64,000 bases of DNA. Source: an uncultured Olsenella sp. (GTDB taxonomy: Bacteria > Actinomycetota > Coriobacteriia > Coriobacteriales > Atopobiaceae). Shown piece after piece: positions 9,253-16,321 of this stretch. Position 1 is the stretch's first letter, and each line of letters begins with the position of its first letter. Under the pieces are notes generated by a model, which was not told where the DNA came from, ran no database searches, and saw only the letters and a list, made by a program, of their open reading frames with translations. The DNA is taken from positions 124,001-188,000 of the forward strand of contig CAKUIF010000003.1 in the NCBI GenBank assembly GCA_934660915.1, written 5' to 3'. Both the position numbers and the translations under genes were made by a program.

Positions 9253-9564
9253 CTAATGTCTCCGTAGCTGCGAGGTGAAAACACAATTCGCTAATTCTAT
9301 CGCAGAGGTCGCCGTAAGAACGCAGTGTGATTAGCGGTGCTGCTGTTTGCCAGGGTATTTGATTGGATGATGACGCGCACGGGGCGGGATTCGCCAGTCC
9401 GCTAAGCCACGCTGGCAACAGTAGCGTACCAGGTGGTTGCTTGCAGAGATCCTCACGCGCGCCGTGCTTGAACCACTGGAGGTACGTGTTTCTCGTCGCG
9501 CGTCCATCGCTATCATGAAAGCCTGAATCGGCTGAAGTGGGGAGTAGCAACGGACAACATAACG
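9253..9564. other. Intergenic region upstream of the restriction-modification gene
   Basis: A 312-base gap between the divergent restriction-modification gene and the broken acetyltransferase gene. It probably holds both promoters. I see no convincing gene or RNA. A 110-codon minus-strand frame crosses it but lacks a recognisable ribosome site and family features. Confidence 0.4.
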
Positions 9565-9948
9565 ATGCGGCCGATAAGCGCGGCGGATGACGAGCGCATA
9601 GGCACCATTGCCCGTGAGAACCTCAGGGCGTTTGGGCTCGACATTCCCGGTACGGCGTATTTTGACCCAAAAATCATGTGCCTGAGCTCGTACTATGCGC
9701 TGGCGCCAGAGCGCCGCGCGTACTTTGTGGTCGAGGACGCCGAAGGGCGCGTGCTCGGTGGCGGCGGGCTGGCTGAATTCGAGCCACTCGAGGACACGGC
9801 CGAGCTTCAGTAGCTCTACCTGGCTGACGCGGCGAAGGGTCACGGGCTGGGAGCCCGCTTTGTCCGCCTCATCGAGAACAGAGCCTGTGGTCTGGGTTAC
9901 AAGCACCTCTATCTCGAGACAGACTCGAACCTCAAAGCGGCCATCTAA
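9565..9948 (+). pseudogene. GNAT-family acetyltransferase pseudogene
   Basis: The frame from the ATG at 9565 encodes the first two thirds of a GNAT acetyltransferase (MRPISAADDERIGTIARENL...EDAEGRVLGGGGLAEF). An in-frame TAG at 9811 interrupts the usual AELQ-x-LYL motif. The frame then resumes with the acetyl-CoA loop (LADAAKGHGLGARFVRLIE) and LYLETDSNLKAAI. It stops abruptly where the IS3 element begins, so the last strand and helix are missing. Both the stop codon and the insertion would inactivate it. It was probably a cargo gene of the accessory island. Confidence 0.8.
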
Positions 9949-11248
9949 TGTGGCCCGCCTAAGCTGGACACGGTTTTGATATTCGGGAGTGAACCCGCGC
10001 AATGTGCCGGGGAAGGCACGGAAAGCGAGGTTGCACATGCCCAAGGGCAAGCCCTACTCCGCGGAGTTCAAGGCGAGGCCGGTGCCCGAGGCGCCGCAGG
10101 GCGCCAAGACCGTCGGCGAGATCGCCGCCGAGCACGGCCTCAACCCCAACCTGGTCGGGAACCGGAAGGCGGAGGCCGAGCCCGACCTGTCGTGCGTGTT
10201 CTCCGCCGCGGAGGACGAGCGGGCGCGCGAGCGGGAGCTAGCGGAGCACCGGGAGGAGGTCGATGGCCTTCATCGCAAGATCGGCGAGCTCGCCGCCGAG
10301 CGCGACTATCTTCAACGGGGCTTGCTTAAGCGCTACGGCATCGACATCGAGGACGTCCCTGGTAGGCCCGGGAAACGCTGGGGTCCCGGTCGCGAGGCAG
10401 CGCCGGCTGCTGGGGATCCCCAGGTCGAGCTGCTGCTACAGGCCCAGGAGGCGCCGGCGCGCCCTGGGGGGCGGCGAGCGCGAGCGCGCCATGCGCGTGG
10501 CCGACGAGGTGCACTTGGAGATGCCCTACGCCGGCGCACGGGCGGCGAGGTCGACCTGTCGCGCCGCTGCGTGGCGGGCCTGATGGAGGAGATGAACGTG
10601 CGGCCGGCGTGCCCGAAGCCGAGCCTGTCCAAGCCGGCCAAGAGGGCGCTCAGGCACCCCTACCTGCTGAAGAACAAGCCCATACGCTTCCCAAACCAGG
10701 TGCGGGGCATAGACATCGCCTACATCCCGATCGGGAGGACGCACATGTACCTGACCTGCGTGATCGACTGGTACTCCCGCCTCGCTGTCGCCTGGCGGCT
10801 CGCCGACGACATGGGCGCCGCCGGCGCGTGCGCGTGCGCGTGCGTGGAGGCCGCCTTCGCGGAGCACGGGATGCCCTCCATCCTCAACTCAGACCAGGGG
10901 TCGGTGCTCGGCTCCGCCGCCTACGAGGGGCTGTTGGCGTCCAACCACGTGCTCCAGAGCATGGACGGCAGGGCCCGCTGGGCAGACAGCGTGATCGTGG
11001 AGAGGTGGGGCCGCAGCCTCAAGAGCGAGTGCGTGAGGATCTGCGAGTACGGGACGCCGGCAGAGCTCCGCGGGCTCGTCGCGGGCTACGTCGAGCAGTA
11101 CAACGGCGCCCGCCCGCACCAGTCGCTCGGCTACGACACGCCGTCCGAGTGGTACTATTCGGGGCTGGCCGCCGCCTAAGCGGCGGCGTTATAGGACGCG
11201 GGCTCACTTTCGACCCAAGATTTCGTGTCCAAACAAGCGGGCCGCTTT
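9949..11248 (+). mobile_element. IS3-family insertion sequence (decayed)
   Basis: About 1.3 kb bounded by related terminal inverted repeats: TGTGGCCCGCCTAAGC...GGACACG on the left (from 9949) and its degenerate counterpart CGTGTCC...GCGGGCCGC on the right (to about 11248). It contains an orfA helix-turn-helix region and an orfB DDE integrase core. Left flanking DNA is the acetyltransferase remnant; right flanking DNA is an excisionase-like remnant. The two flanks do not join into one gene, so DNA was lost or rearranged here. A short TAA is present on both sides but a target duplication cannot be assigned with confidence. Confidence 0.8.
10037..11179 (+). pseudogene. IS3-family transposase OrfA/OrfB with frameshifts
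   Basis: OrfA begins at the ATG at 10037 (MPKGKPYSAEFKAR, then the KTVGEIAAEHGLNPN helix-turn-helix) with a coiled-coil tail. The N-terminal part of OrfB (LLGIPRSSCCYRPR, DEVHLEMPYAG) lies in a different frame at about 10390-10560. The catalytic core then returns to the first frame: GIDIAYIPI (first Asp), LNSDQGSVLGS (second Asp) and DSVIVERWGRSLKSE (Glu), ending HQSLGYDTPSEWYY. The frame changes do not match the usual single -1 programmed shift, so at least one indel has occurred. The DDE residues survive but a full product is unlikely. Confidence 0.75.
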
Positions 11249-11249
11249 A

Positions 11250-11384
11250 ATGAGGGCGAGCCGGAGCAAGGCGTACGACCTCATCTGGTCGGGAGAGATT
11301 GACTCGTACAGGCTCGGCAGGAAGCTCCTGGTGTCGAGGGCGTCCGTGGACGCCTACATCGAGTCGAGGAGCGGCAGGAAATGA
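11250..11384 (+). pseudogene. Excisionase-like HTH protein fragment
   Basis: 44 codons reading RSKAYDLIWSGEIDSYRLGRK, then LLVSRASVDAYIESRSGRK and a stop. This matches the second half of a MerR/excisionase-type helix-turn-helix (HTH_17) domain: recognition helix, the SYRLGRKLLVSR wing and a C-terminal helix. The N-terminal half is missing and the IS3 end sits exactly there, so the ATG at 11250 is probably accidental. Proteins of this kind are usually directionality factors of integrative elements. No integrase is present nearby. Confidence 0.6.
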
Positions 11385-11462
11385 CGGCGGCGACCGCCCC
11401 GGGAGCCGCCCGCCGCCGCGCACGCGAGGGAGCCTCGAGACGAAAGGAGCTCGAGGACGACC

Positions 11463-11636
11463 ATGACCAAGAGCATTAGCAGGAGCCAGGTGAGGCTCAT
11501 AGCATCGACCAACGCGATATTCGGCGCCGACGAGGCGTGCGCGATGCTGCGCATCAGCCGCGACGCCATGTACCGGCTCGCCAAGGACCCCGACGACCCG
11601 TTCCCCTCTTGTATTCGCCATCGGCGCATGTTATAA
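11463..11636 (+). CDS. Small excisionase-like HTH protein, probably truncated
   Basis: 57 codons from the ATG at 11463, preceded by AAGGAGCTCGAGGACG. The product MTKSISRSQVRLI... contains FGADEACAMLRISRDAMYRLAKDPDD, the first half of an excisionase-type helix-turn-helix. After PFPS the expected basic wing is replaced by CIRHRRML and a stop, which suggests an end joint or a frameshift near 11605-11615. Together with the preceding fragment it looks like the relic of an integrative element's excision module. DNA binding is inferred only from the fold pattern. Confidence 0.5.
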   Translation: MTKSISRSQVRLIASTNAIFGADEACAMLRISRDAMYRLAKDPDDPFPSCIRHRRML

Positions 11637-11669
11637 GGTTATTGGTGGCTTATTAAGCTACCTCCAAGT

Positions 11670-11697
11670 GCCGGGGGAGTCCCCCGGCTATTTTTTT
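11670..11697 (+). terminator. Intrinsic terminator upstream of the DUF3800 gene
   Basis: An 8-bp GC stem (GCCGGGGG at 11670-11677 with CCCCCGGC at 11681-11688, loop AGT) is followed by TATTTTTTT. It lies only 24 bases before the TTG start of the DUF3800 gene, so it either ends the upstream unit or attenuates the DUF3800 gene. Confidence 0.85.
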
Positions 11698-11720
11698 ATC
11701 CATTCCATTAGGAGTCCCCA

Positions 11721-12395
11721 TTGGCCAAGGAACTCAGCATCTTCGTCGACGAGAGCGGCGACCGCGGCGGCAAGGCTCGCTACTACCTGCTCACGCTCGT
11801 CTTTCACGACCAGGCAGACAACATCGCCGAGGCGGTCACGGGCTACGAGGCCAAGCTCGCCAGGGCCGACCTCCCCAACATCCCGTTCCACTCCGAGCCC
11901 CTCATGAACGGGCACAAGGACTATGAGTTTCTTGGCATCGAGCAGCGCAAGGCCATGCTCGCCTACTTCTCCTCGTTTGTCCGCAAGCTTCCCATCTCCT
12001 ATACAACCTTCGTCTACCGCCGCAGCCAGTTCGAAGACCCGGCAAGGCTAATGGAACGCATGGGGCGCGACATCTCCTCCGCCATGATTAAACACCTGGA
12101 CTTCTTCCAATCCTTCGACGATGTGAAGGTCTATTACGACAACGGCCAGGATATCGTCAAACAGGCGCTCGACCGCTCCGTGGGCAGGGTCCTCTCAAAA
12201 GGGGTCGTCCGTCGACGCAAAACCTCGATGACCGACTACCGCCTCGAGCAAGTGGCGGATTACCTCTGCACCATCGAGCTCGCCCTAGTCAAGTACGAGG
12301 CCAAGGAGGACGGAGAGACGTACAACAAGTTCTTCGGAGGTATCGGCTCTTTCAAGAGGAACTGGCTCAAGCAAGCCCGCAGTAAGCAGATATAG
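11721..12395 (+). CDS. DUF3800 domain-containing protein
   Basis: 224 residues from a TTG at 11721 with AGGAG 7 bases upstream; no ATG start fits. The protein begins with the DUF3800 signature LSIFVDESGDRGG and keeps downstream acidic positions (YYDNGQDIVKQAL and YRLEQVADYLC), an RNase H-like arrangement. DUF3800 proteins are widespread on mobile and defence islands; their biochemical activity is unproven, though a nuclease role is often suggested. It lies at the edge of the accessory island, convergent with the lar regulator gene. It looks intact. Confidence 0.8.
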   Translation: MAKELSIFVDESGDRGGKARYYLLTLVFHDQADNIAEAVTGYEAKLARADLPNIPFHSEPLMNGHKDYEFLGIEQRKAMLAYFSSFVRKLPISYTTFVYRRSQFEDPARLMERMGRDISSAMIKHLDFFQSFDDVKVYYDNGQDIVKQALDRSVGRVLSKGVVRRRKTSMTDYRLEQVADYLCTIELALVKYEAKEDGETYNKFFGGIGSFKRNWLKQARSKQI

Positions 12396-12496
12396 CCGGT
12401 CCCACGGACCAAAGTGGAACAACGCCTCTTCCCTGGCGAGGAGGCGGACTGTCGGCGAGGAACTCCATTTGGCAAGAAGAACAATCCTCTAAGGGA

Positions 12497-13039
12497 CTAT
12501 TCGGCAAAGAGCGGAAGGATCGCGCGAAGGTAGTCGGCCGCGAGGTCGGAAGGCGCGACGCTGAAGTCGTTCCAAGCCCACCATTGGACCATGCCGACGA
12601 AGGCCGCCGCGATGTGATGCAGAAGGAAACTGCGGTTCATCTGGCCGGCGGGGCCGCTCGAATGCTCGGGCACGACCTGGGCCGCCCGCGCCACGATGGC
12701 GTGGCGCAGGCAGTCGGCGAAGCGGCGCGACCCCGCGCCTGAGACGAGCGCGCGCACGCCGTCGCGCCGCTCCCAGAGGTTTCGCAGGATGTGCTCCACC
12801 TGGACTGCGGGGTCGCTCTCTCGGTCGCCGTCCTTCGTGAGGGCGTGCGCGCAAACAGATCCCACGAACACGGCAAGAAGGTCGTCTTTGCCCTTGAACT
12901 GGGCATAGAACGTGGCCCTGCCCACGCCCGAGCGCGTAAGAATATCCGCGACGGTGATCTTTGTGTAGTCGCACTCGAGCAGCAGGCCTAGGAAGGCGTC
13001 CTCAATCGCCTGGCGGCTGCGCGCCTTGCGCGTGTCCAT
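12497..13039 (-). CDS. TetR/AcrR-family regulator of the lar cofactor operon
   Basis: 180 residues with an N-terminal TetR helix-turn-helix (about residues 8-55, KITVADILTRSGVGRATFYAQF) and an all-helical ligand/dimer domain. Its ATG abuts the larC stop codon directly (13039/13040), so it is the last gene of larE-larB-larC-tetR and may be translationally coupled. In Lactobacillus the lar genes are controlled by a Crp/Fnr-type LarR, so a TetR protein here would be a different solution. A plausible target is the inverted repeat at 16222-16253. The ligand is unknown; lactate or nickel are obvious candidates by context only. Confidence 0.85.
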   Translation of the reverse strand: MDTRKARSRQAIEDAFLGLLLECDYTKITVADILTRSGVGRATFYAQFKGKDDLLAVFVGSVCAHALTKDGDRESDPAVQVEHILRNLWERRDGVRALVSGAGSRRFADCLRHAIVARAAQVVPEHSSGPAGQMNRSFLLHHIAAAFVGMVQWWAWNDFSVAPSDLAADYLRAILPLFAE

Positions 13040-14668
13040 CTAGGCTTCCTCGTCGGCCGCGCTGTTGTCGGCATCTGAGCTTGCCTCGGGAAGATGCTTG
13101 CTCGGGCGCCCCGGAAGCCTGTGGGGGCGCTGGCTGTTGCCGGAGCCCTCGGGGGCAACCTTTCCCGGTTCGTCGAGCAGGCCCGCGGCCTCGGCGGCGC
13201 GGAAAACCTCCTGGAACGTCGCGCCCGTGCGCTCGGACGCCTCGACGACGGAGGCGTACTCGGGATAGGTCCGCACGATGCCGCCCGGCGTGACCACGCG
13301 CTTCACGGCCACGGGGCCGTATGCGGTGATGACCTCGCCGGGCCTGCGGCGCAGGGGGTATCGGCGCATCTTTACCGAGCGGATCCCAATCGTTGTGGTG
13401 GTGGCAAAGATGATGTCCCTGAGCTGCTCTTCGTTCGACTCGTCGCAGATGACCTCGAGCTGGTAGCCGGGGCGGCCCTTCTTCATGACGACGGGCACGG
13501 CGTGGGCGTCCCTGGCGCCCGAGGCCACGAGGAGCTCGATGGCGCGGCCGAGGGCCTCGCCCGTGCAGTCGTCGAGGTCGCTCTCGAGCTTCACGACCAC
13601 GTGGGGCGCCTCGGGGTCGTCATCGCCCACCGCGGCGAAGGGGACGGCCTGCTCAACGTGGGCATCCTGTGTGCGCTCGGACACCGACCTGCTCTTAGAG
13701 CCAAGAAGCGCCCGCTCCGATGCGGCTGCTTGCTTGCTGTCGGGATCGCGCGCGCCCTCGATTTGGGTAAGGGTAACGCGGAGCACGCCGGCGGTGTTCT
13801 GATAGGCGCGCTTGCCCGCTCCGTAGCCCATGGCGAGGATGCGGTAGGATGCCGGAAGCTCCTCGGAGGTGCGCAGTGCGGCCACGATGGCGGCGCCCGT
13901 GGGCGTCACGAGCTCACCATGGACGGGGGCGGGCACGAGGCGGATTCCCGCCGCCGCGCAGAGGTTGGCGACCGCGGGCACGGGGATGGGCATCATGCCG
14001 TGCGCGCAGCGAATGGTGCCGTGGCCCTCGCTCAGGGACGGCACGATGATGTCGTCGATTCCTAGATCGTCAAGGCAGACGGCGACGGCGCAGATATCGA
14101 CGATGGAGTCGACGGCGCCCACCTCGTGGAGCAGCACCGTGTCGGGCGTCGCGCCGTGGGCCTTGGCCTCAGCGCGGGCGAGCTCACCGAAGACGGCGAG
14201 TGCGGTTTGCTTGGCTCGCGGCGTGAGGCCGGAGGACTCAATGATGGCGTGGATGTCCGCAAGCGAGCGGTGCGCGTGGTGGTGGCCGTGTGCGTGGTCG
14301 TGCTCGTGCTCATGACCGTGCCCGTGGCAGTGCTCGTGTTCATGCCCATGGTCGTGGCAATGCCCGTGCCCTTCTTCCCCGTCCTCGCCAAAGAGCCGTG
14401 CCATGTCGTGGTCGTGGTTCTCGTGCTCGCCGTCGAGCTGCACGTCGAAGTCGCAGGCGTCAAGGCCGCTCTTTGCCACGCGGCTCACGCGGACCTTGAA
14501 ACCGTGGACAGGCAGGGTGTCCAGCGCGGCTAGGAGCCGCTCCTCACTCGCCCCCAGGTCCAGTAGCGCCGCCACCGTCATGTCGCCGCTTATGCCGGAG
14601 GAGCCGTCCACGATGAGGGCACGGCGGCTCCCGTCCTCGCAGCCATTCTTTTTATAGAGCTCGCTCAT
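13040..14668 (-). CDS. larC: LarC, nickel insertase for the Ni-pincer cofactor (single uninterrupted ORF)
   Basis: 542 residues. LarC inserts nickel into the dithiolated pyridinium nucleotide made by LarB and LarE, in a CTP-dependent step. It opens with ALIVDGSSGISGDMTVAALLDLG, the usual LarC N-terminus, and carries VLLHEVGAVDSIVDI. Residues 82-133 are extremely rich in His with Asp/Glu, a probable nickel-binding segment. The C-terminal half (ESDLDDCTGEALG, MKKGRPGYQLEV) corresponds to LarC2. In Lactobacillus plantarum these halves are joined by a programmed frameshift; here they are one open frame. The ATG overlaps the larB stop (ATGA). The C-terminal 40 residues are low complexity. Confidence 0.93.
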   Translation of the reverse strand: MSELYKKNGCEDGSRRALIVDGSSGISGDMTVAALLDLGASEERLLAALDTLPVHGFKVRVSRVAKSGLDACDFDVQLDGEHENHDHDMARLFGEDGEEGHGHCHDHGHEHEHCHGHGHEHEHDHAHGHHHAHRSLADIHAIIESSGLTPRAKQTALAVFGELARAEAKAHGATPDTVLLHEVGAVDSIVDICAVAVCLDDLGIDDIIVPSLSEGHGTIRCAHGMMPIPVPAVANLCAAAGIRLVPAPVHGELVTPTGAAIVAALRTSEELPASYRILAMGYGAGKRAYQNTAGVLRVTLTQIEGARDPDSKQAAASERALLGSKSRSVSERTQDAHVEQAVPFAAVGDDDPEAPHVVVKLESDLDDCTGEALGRAIELLVASGARDAHAVPVVMKKGRPGYQLEVICDESNEEQLRDIIFATTTTIGIRSVKMRRYPLRRRPGEVITAYGPVAVKRVVTPGGIVRTYPEYASVVEASERTGATFQEVFRAAEAAGLLDEPGKVAPEGSGNSQRPHRLPGRPSKHLPEASSDADNSAADEEA

Positions 14669-15405
14669 CGATGGTCGACCCCGTTTCTTTTGCTCAGGTG
14701 GTTGATGAGGCTGGCCTGGTAGCCGGCCCCGAACCCGTTGTCTATGTTCACGACCGAGACGCCGCTTGCGCAGGAGTTCAGCATGCTCAGGAGCGCCGCG
14801 ACCCCGCCGAGGCTCGCGCCGTAGCCGACGCTTGTGGGCACGGCGATCACGGGACAGGAGACGAGCCCGCCCACGACGCTCGCAAGCGCTCCCTCCATTC
14901 CCGCGACGGCCACGATGACCTGCGCCTCGTTCAGCTCGTCCATATGGGAAAGCAGACGATGGAGGCCCGCCACCCCAACGTCGGGAAGGCGCCTCACGCG
15001 GTTGCCGAGGAACTCGGCGGTGAGCGCCGCCTCCTCCGCGACCGGCAGGTCGCTCGTGCCGGCGCACGCCACGAGCACATCCCCGTCGCCGTCGGGCTTG
15101 GGCATGCCTCCGGCGACGAGGACCCGCGCCGCCTCGTGGTACTTCACGTCGACGCTACAGGTCACGGAGGAGATCACGATGCGCGCCTTATCCGCGTCCA
15201 CGCGCGTCGCGAGGACGCGCGGCTGCCCCGCTTCCACGAGCGCGTCGATGATCCCCGCTATCTGCGCCGCTGTCTTGCCCTCGCCGTAGACGACCTCGCC
15301 CGCGCCCTGGCGCTCTGCGCGCGAAAGGTCGAGCTTCGCGTAGCCGATGTCGGCCACGCGCCCGCGCGCGGCGTCGTCAAGACTGGATTCCATCGCGCTA
15401 CTCAT
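14665..15405 (-). CDS. larB: LarB, nicotinic acid adenine dinucleotide carboxylase/hydrolase
   Basis: 246 residues, a typical LarB. LarB carboxylates the pyridinium ring of NaAD at C5 and hydrolyses the phosphoanhydride, giving pyridinium-3,5-biscarboxylic acid mononucleotide. The protein contains the PurE-like core (VLVACAGTSDLPVAEEAALTA, ...PDVGVAGLHRLL, PVIAVPTSVGYG) and the conserved catalytic cysteine in LNSCASGV (C212). It overlaps larE upstream by 8 bases and larC downstream by 4, so the three are translated as one unit. A second in-frame ATG four codons in is possible. No defect seen. Confidence 0.95.
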   Translation of the reverse strand: MSSAMESSLDDAARGRVADIGYAKLDLSRAERQGAGEVVYGEGKTAAQIAGIIDALVEAGQPRVLATRVDADKARIVISSVTCSVDVKYHEAARVLVAGGMPKPDGDGDVLVACAGTSDLPVAEEAALTAEFLGNRVRRLPDVGVAGLHRLLSHMDELNEAQVIVAVAGMEGALASVVGGLVSCPVIAVPTSVGYGASLGGVAALLSMLNSCASGVSVVNIDNGFGAGYQASLINHLSKRNGVDHR

Positions 15406-16117
15406 GGCTTTCCACAGCCTCTTTGGCCTCGCGCTCGCGGGCCGCGCGGGCGACGGCGTTCTCGCGCTCGAGGGCGGCGGCTTCCGCGGGGGAGGGCTCG
15501 ATGTTGCCGTCGGTGCGCACGCGGTCGGCTGCGTCGGGGTGCTCGGCCATGAACTTGTTCACCGTGGCGGCGAGCGACTCGGGCGTGATCGCCTCGTCCT
15601 TGCCGAAGTAGGCTCCGTAGCACGCGTAGCTGGGCTTGTTTGCCGTGGGGAGGCCGAGCTTCGCCGACTCCTCGCGGACCATGTCCTTGGTCATGCCGGC
15701 GGCGCGCAGCGGCGATACGACGCCCAGCTCATGGATGGCGCGAAAGCCCGGGCGACGGTCCTCGCGGTCGCTCGCGTTCGTCCCGTCCAGAAGGATTGTG
15801 CGCCCGTCCTTCTTCAGATGCTCGAGGATGGTGCCGAAGACCATGGACTTGCAGTAGTAGCAGCGGTTCCAGGGGTTCGCGCGCAGCTCCTCATGGCCCT
15901 CCCAGAGGTTCACGCGGATGATCTCTTGATCCGCGCCGAGCATCTGCGCGATGGTCACGGAGTCGTCCGTGTCGCGGGTGATCTGGAGGTCGTCGAGGAT
16001 GGTGTACGCCTTGACGTCGAAGCCTTGGCGCAAAAGCTCTGCGAGGAGGTAGCACGAATCGACGCCCCCGGAGTACGCGAGGCCGTACTTAACGTCTTTG
16101 TCGAGGTCAAACTGCAT
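15398..16117 (-). CDS. larE: LarE, ATP-dependent sulfur transferase for the Ni-pincer cofactor
   Basis: 239 residues, first gene of the cofactor operon, ATG preceded by AAGGAGAT. LarE adenylates the LarB product and converts its carboxylates to thiocarboxylates. The PP-loop ATPase motif SGGVDS is at residues 16-21. Cysteines occur as CYYC (C86, C89) and in KPSYACYG (C166). C166 aligns with the sacrificial cysteine of the Lactobacillus enzyme. The extra CxxC makes a three-cysteine set like that of LarE forms that hold a [4Fe-4S] cluster, which could act catalytically. That assignment is inference. The tail is Glu/Arg/Ala-rich. Confidence 0.93.
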   Translation of the reverse strand: MQFDLDKDVKYGLAYSGGVDSCYLLAELLRQGFDVKAYTILDDLQITRDTDDSVTIAQMLGADQEIIRVNLWEGHEELRANPWNRCYYCKSMVFGTILEHLKKDGRTILLDGTNASDREDRRPGFRAIHELGVVSPLRAAGMTKDMVREESAKLGLPTANKPSYACYGAYFGKDEAITPESLAATVNKFMAEHPDAADRVRTDGNIEPSPAEAAALERENAVARAAREREAKEAVESHE

Positions 16118-16221
16118 GGATGGATCTCCTTAGTTGATGCTCTTCCCTGCGCCCGACGATGTCCGGCGGTATTCGGGGCTGCCTTCAAACACCGTCTTGA
16201 CGCTTGTGGATAGCATAGGTC

Positions 16222-16253
16222 TTTCCGAACACATCGTGCTATTTGTTCGGAAA
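16222..16253. promoter_or_regulatory. Perfect inverted repeat between divergent larE and nickel ABC operons
   Basis: TTTCCGAACA (16222-16231) and TGTTCGGAAA (16244-16253) form perfect 10-bp arms around 12 bases, in the 204-base divergent promoter region. A TATACT -10-like hexamer for the importer lies at 16280-16285. Position and symmetry fit an operator for the TetR regulator encoded at the end of larE-larB-larC, controlling both directions at once. This is inferred, not shown. Confidence 0.55.
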
Positions 16254-16321
16254 TCGTCATCATCTGCACGCCAGCTCCTTATACTCGAAAAAACGATTCA
16301 CATGGCTGAAAGGACGTTCAC

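Noticed and set aside
9218..9550. 110-codon minus-strand frame upstream of the restriction-modification gene, considered as an antitoxin or control protein
   Set aside because: No ribosome site, odd composition and overlap with the downstream start; not supported.
14275..14425. Tandem-repeat-like GTG/CAC-rich stretch
   Set aside because: It is the codons of the His/Asp-rich metal-binding segment of LarC, not a separate DNA repeat.
13040..14668. Programmed frameshift in larC, as in Lactobacillus
   Set aside because: The LarC1-like and LarC2-like halves are in one continuous frame here; none is needed.
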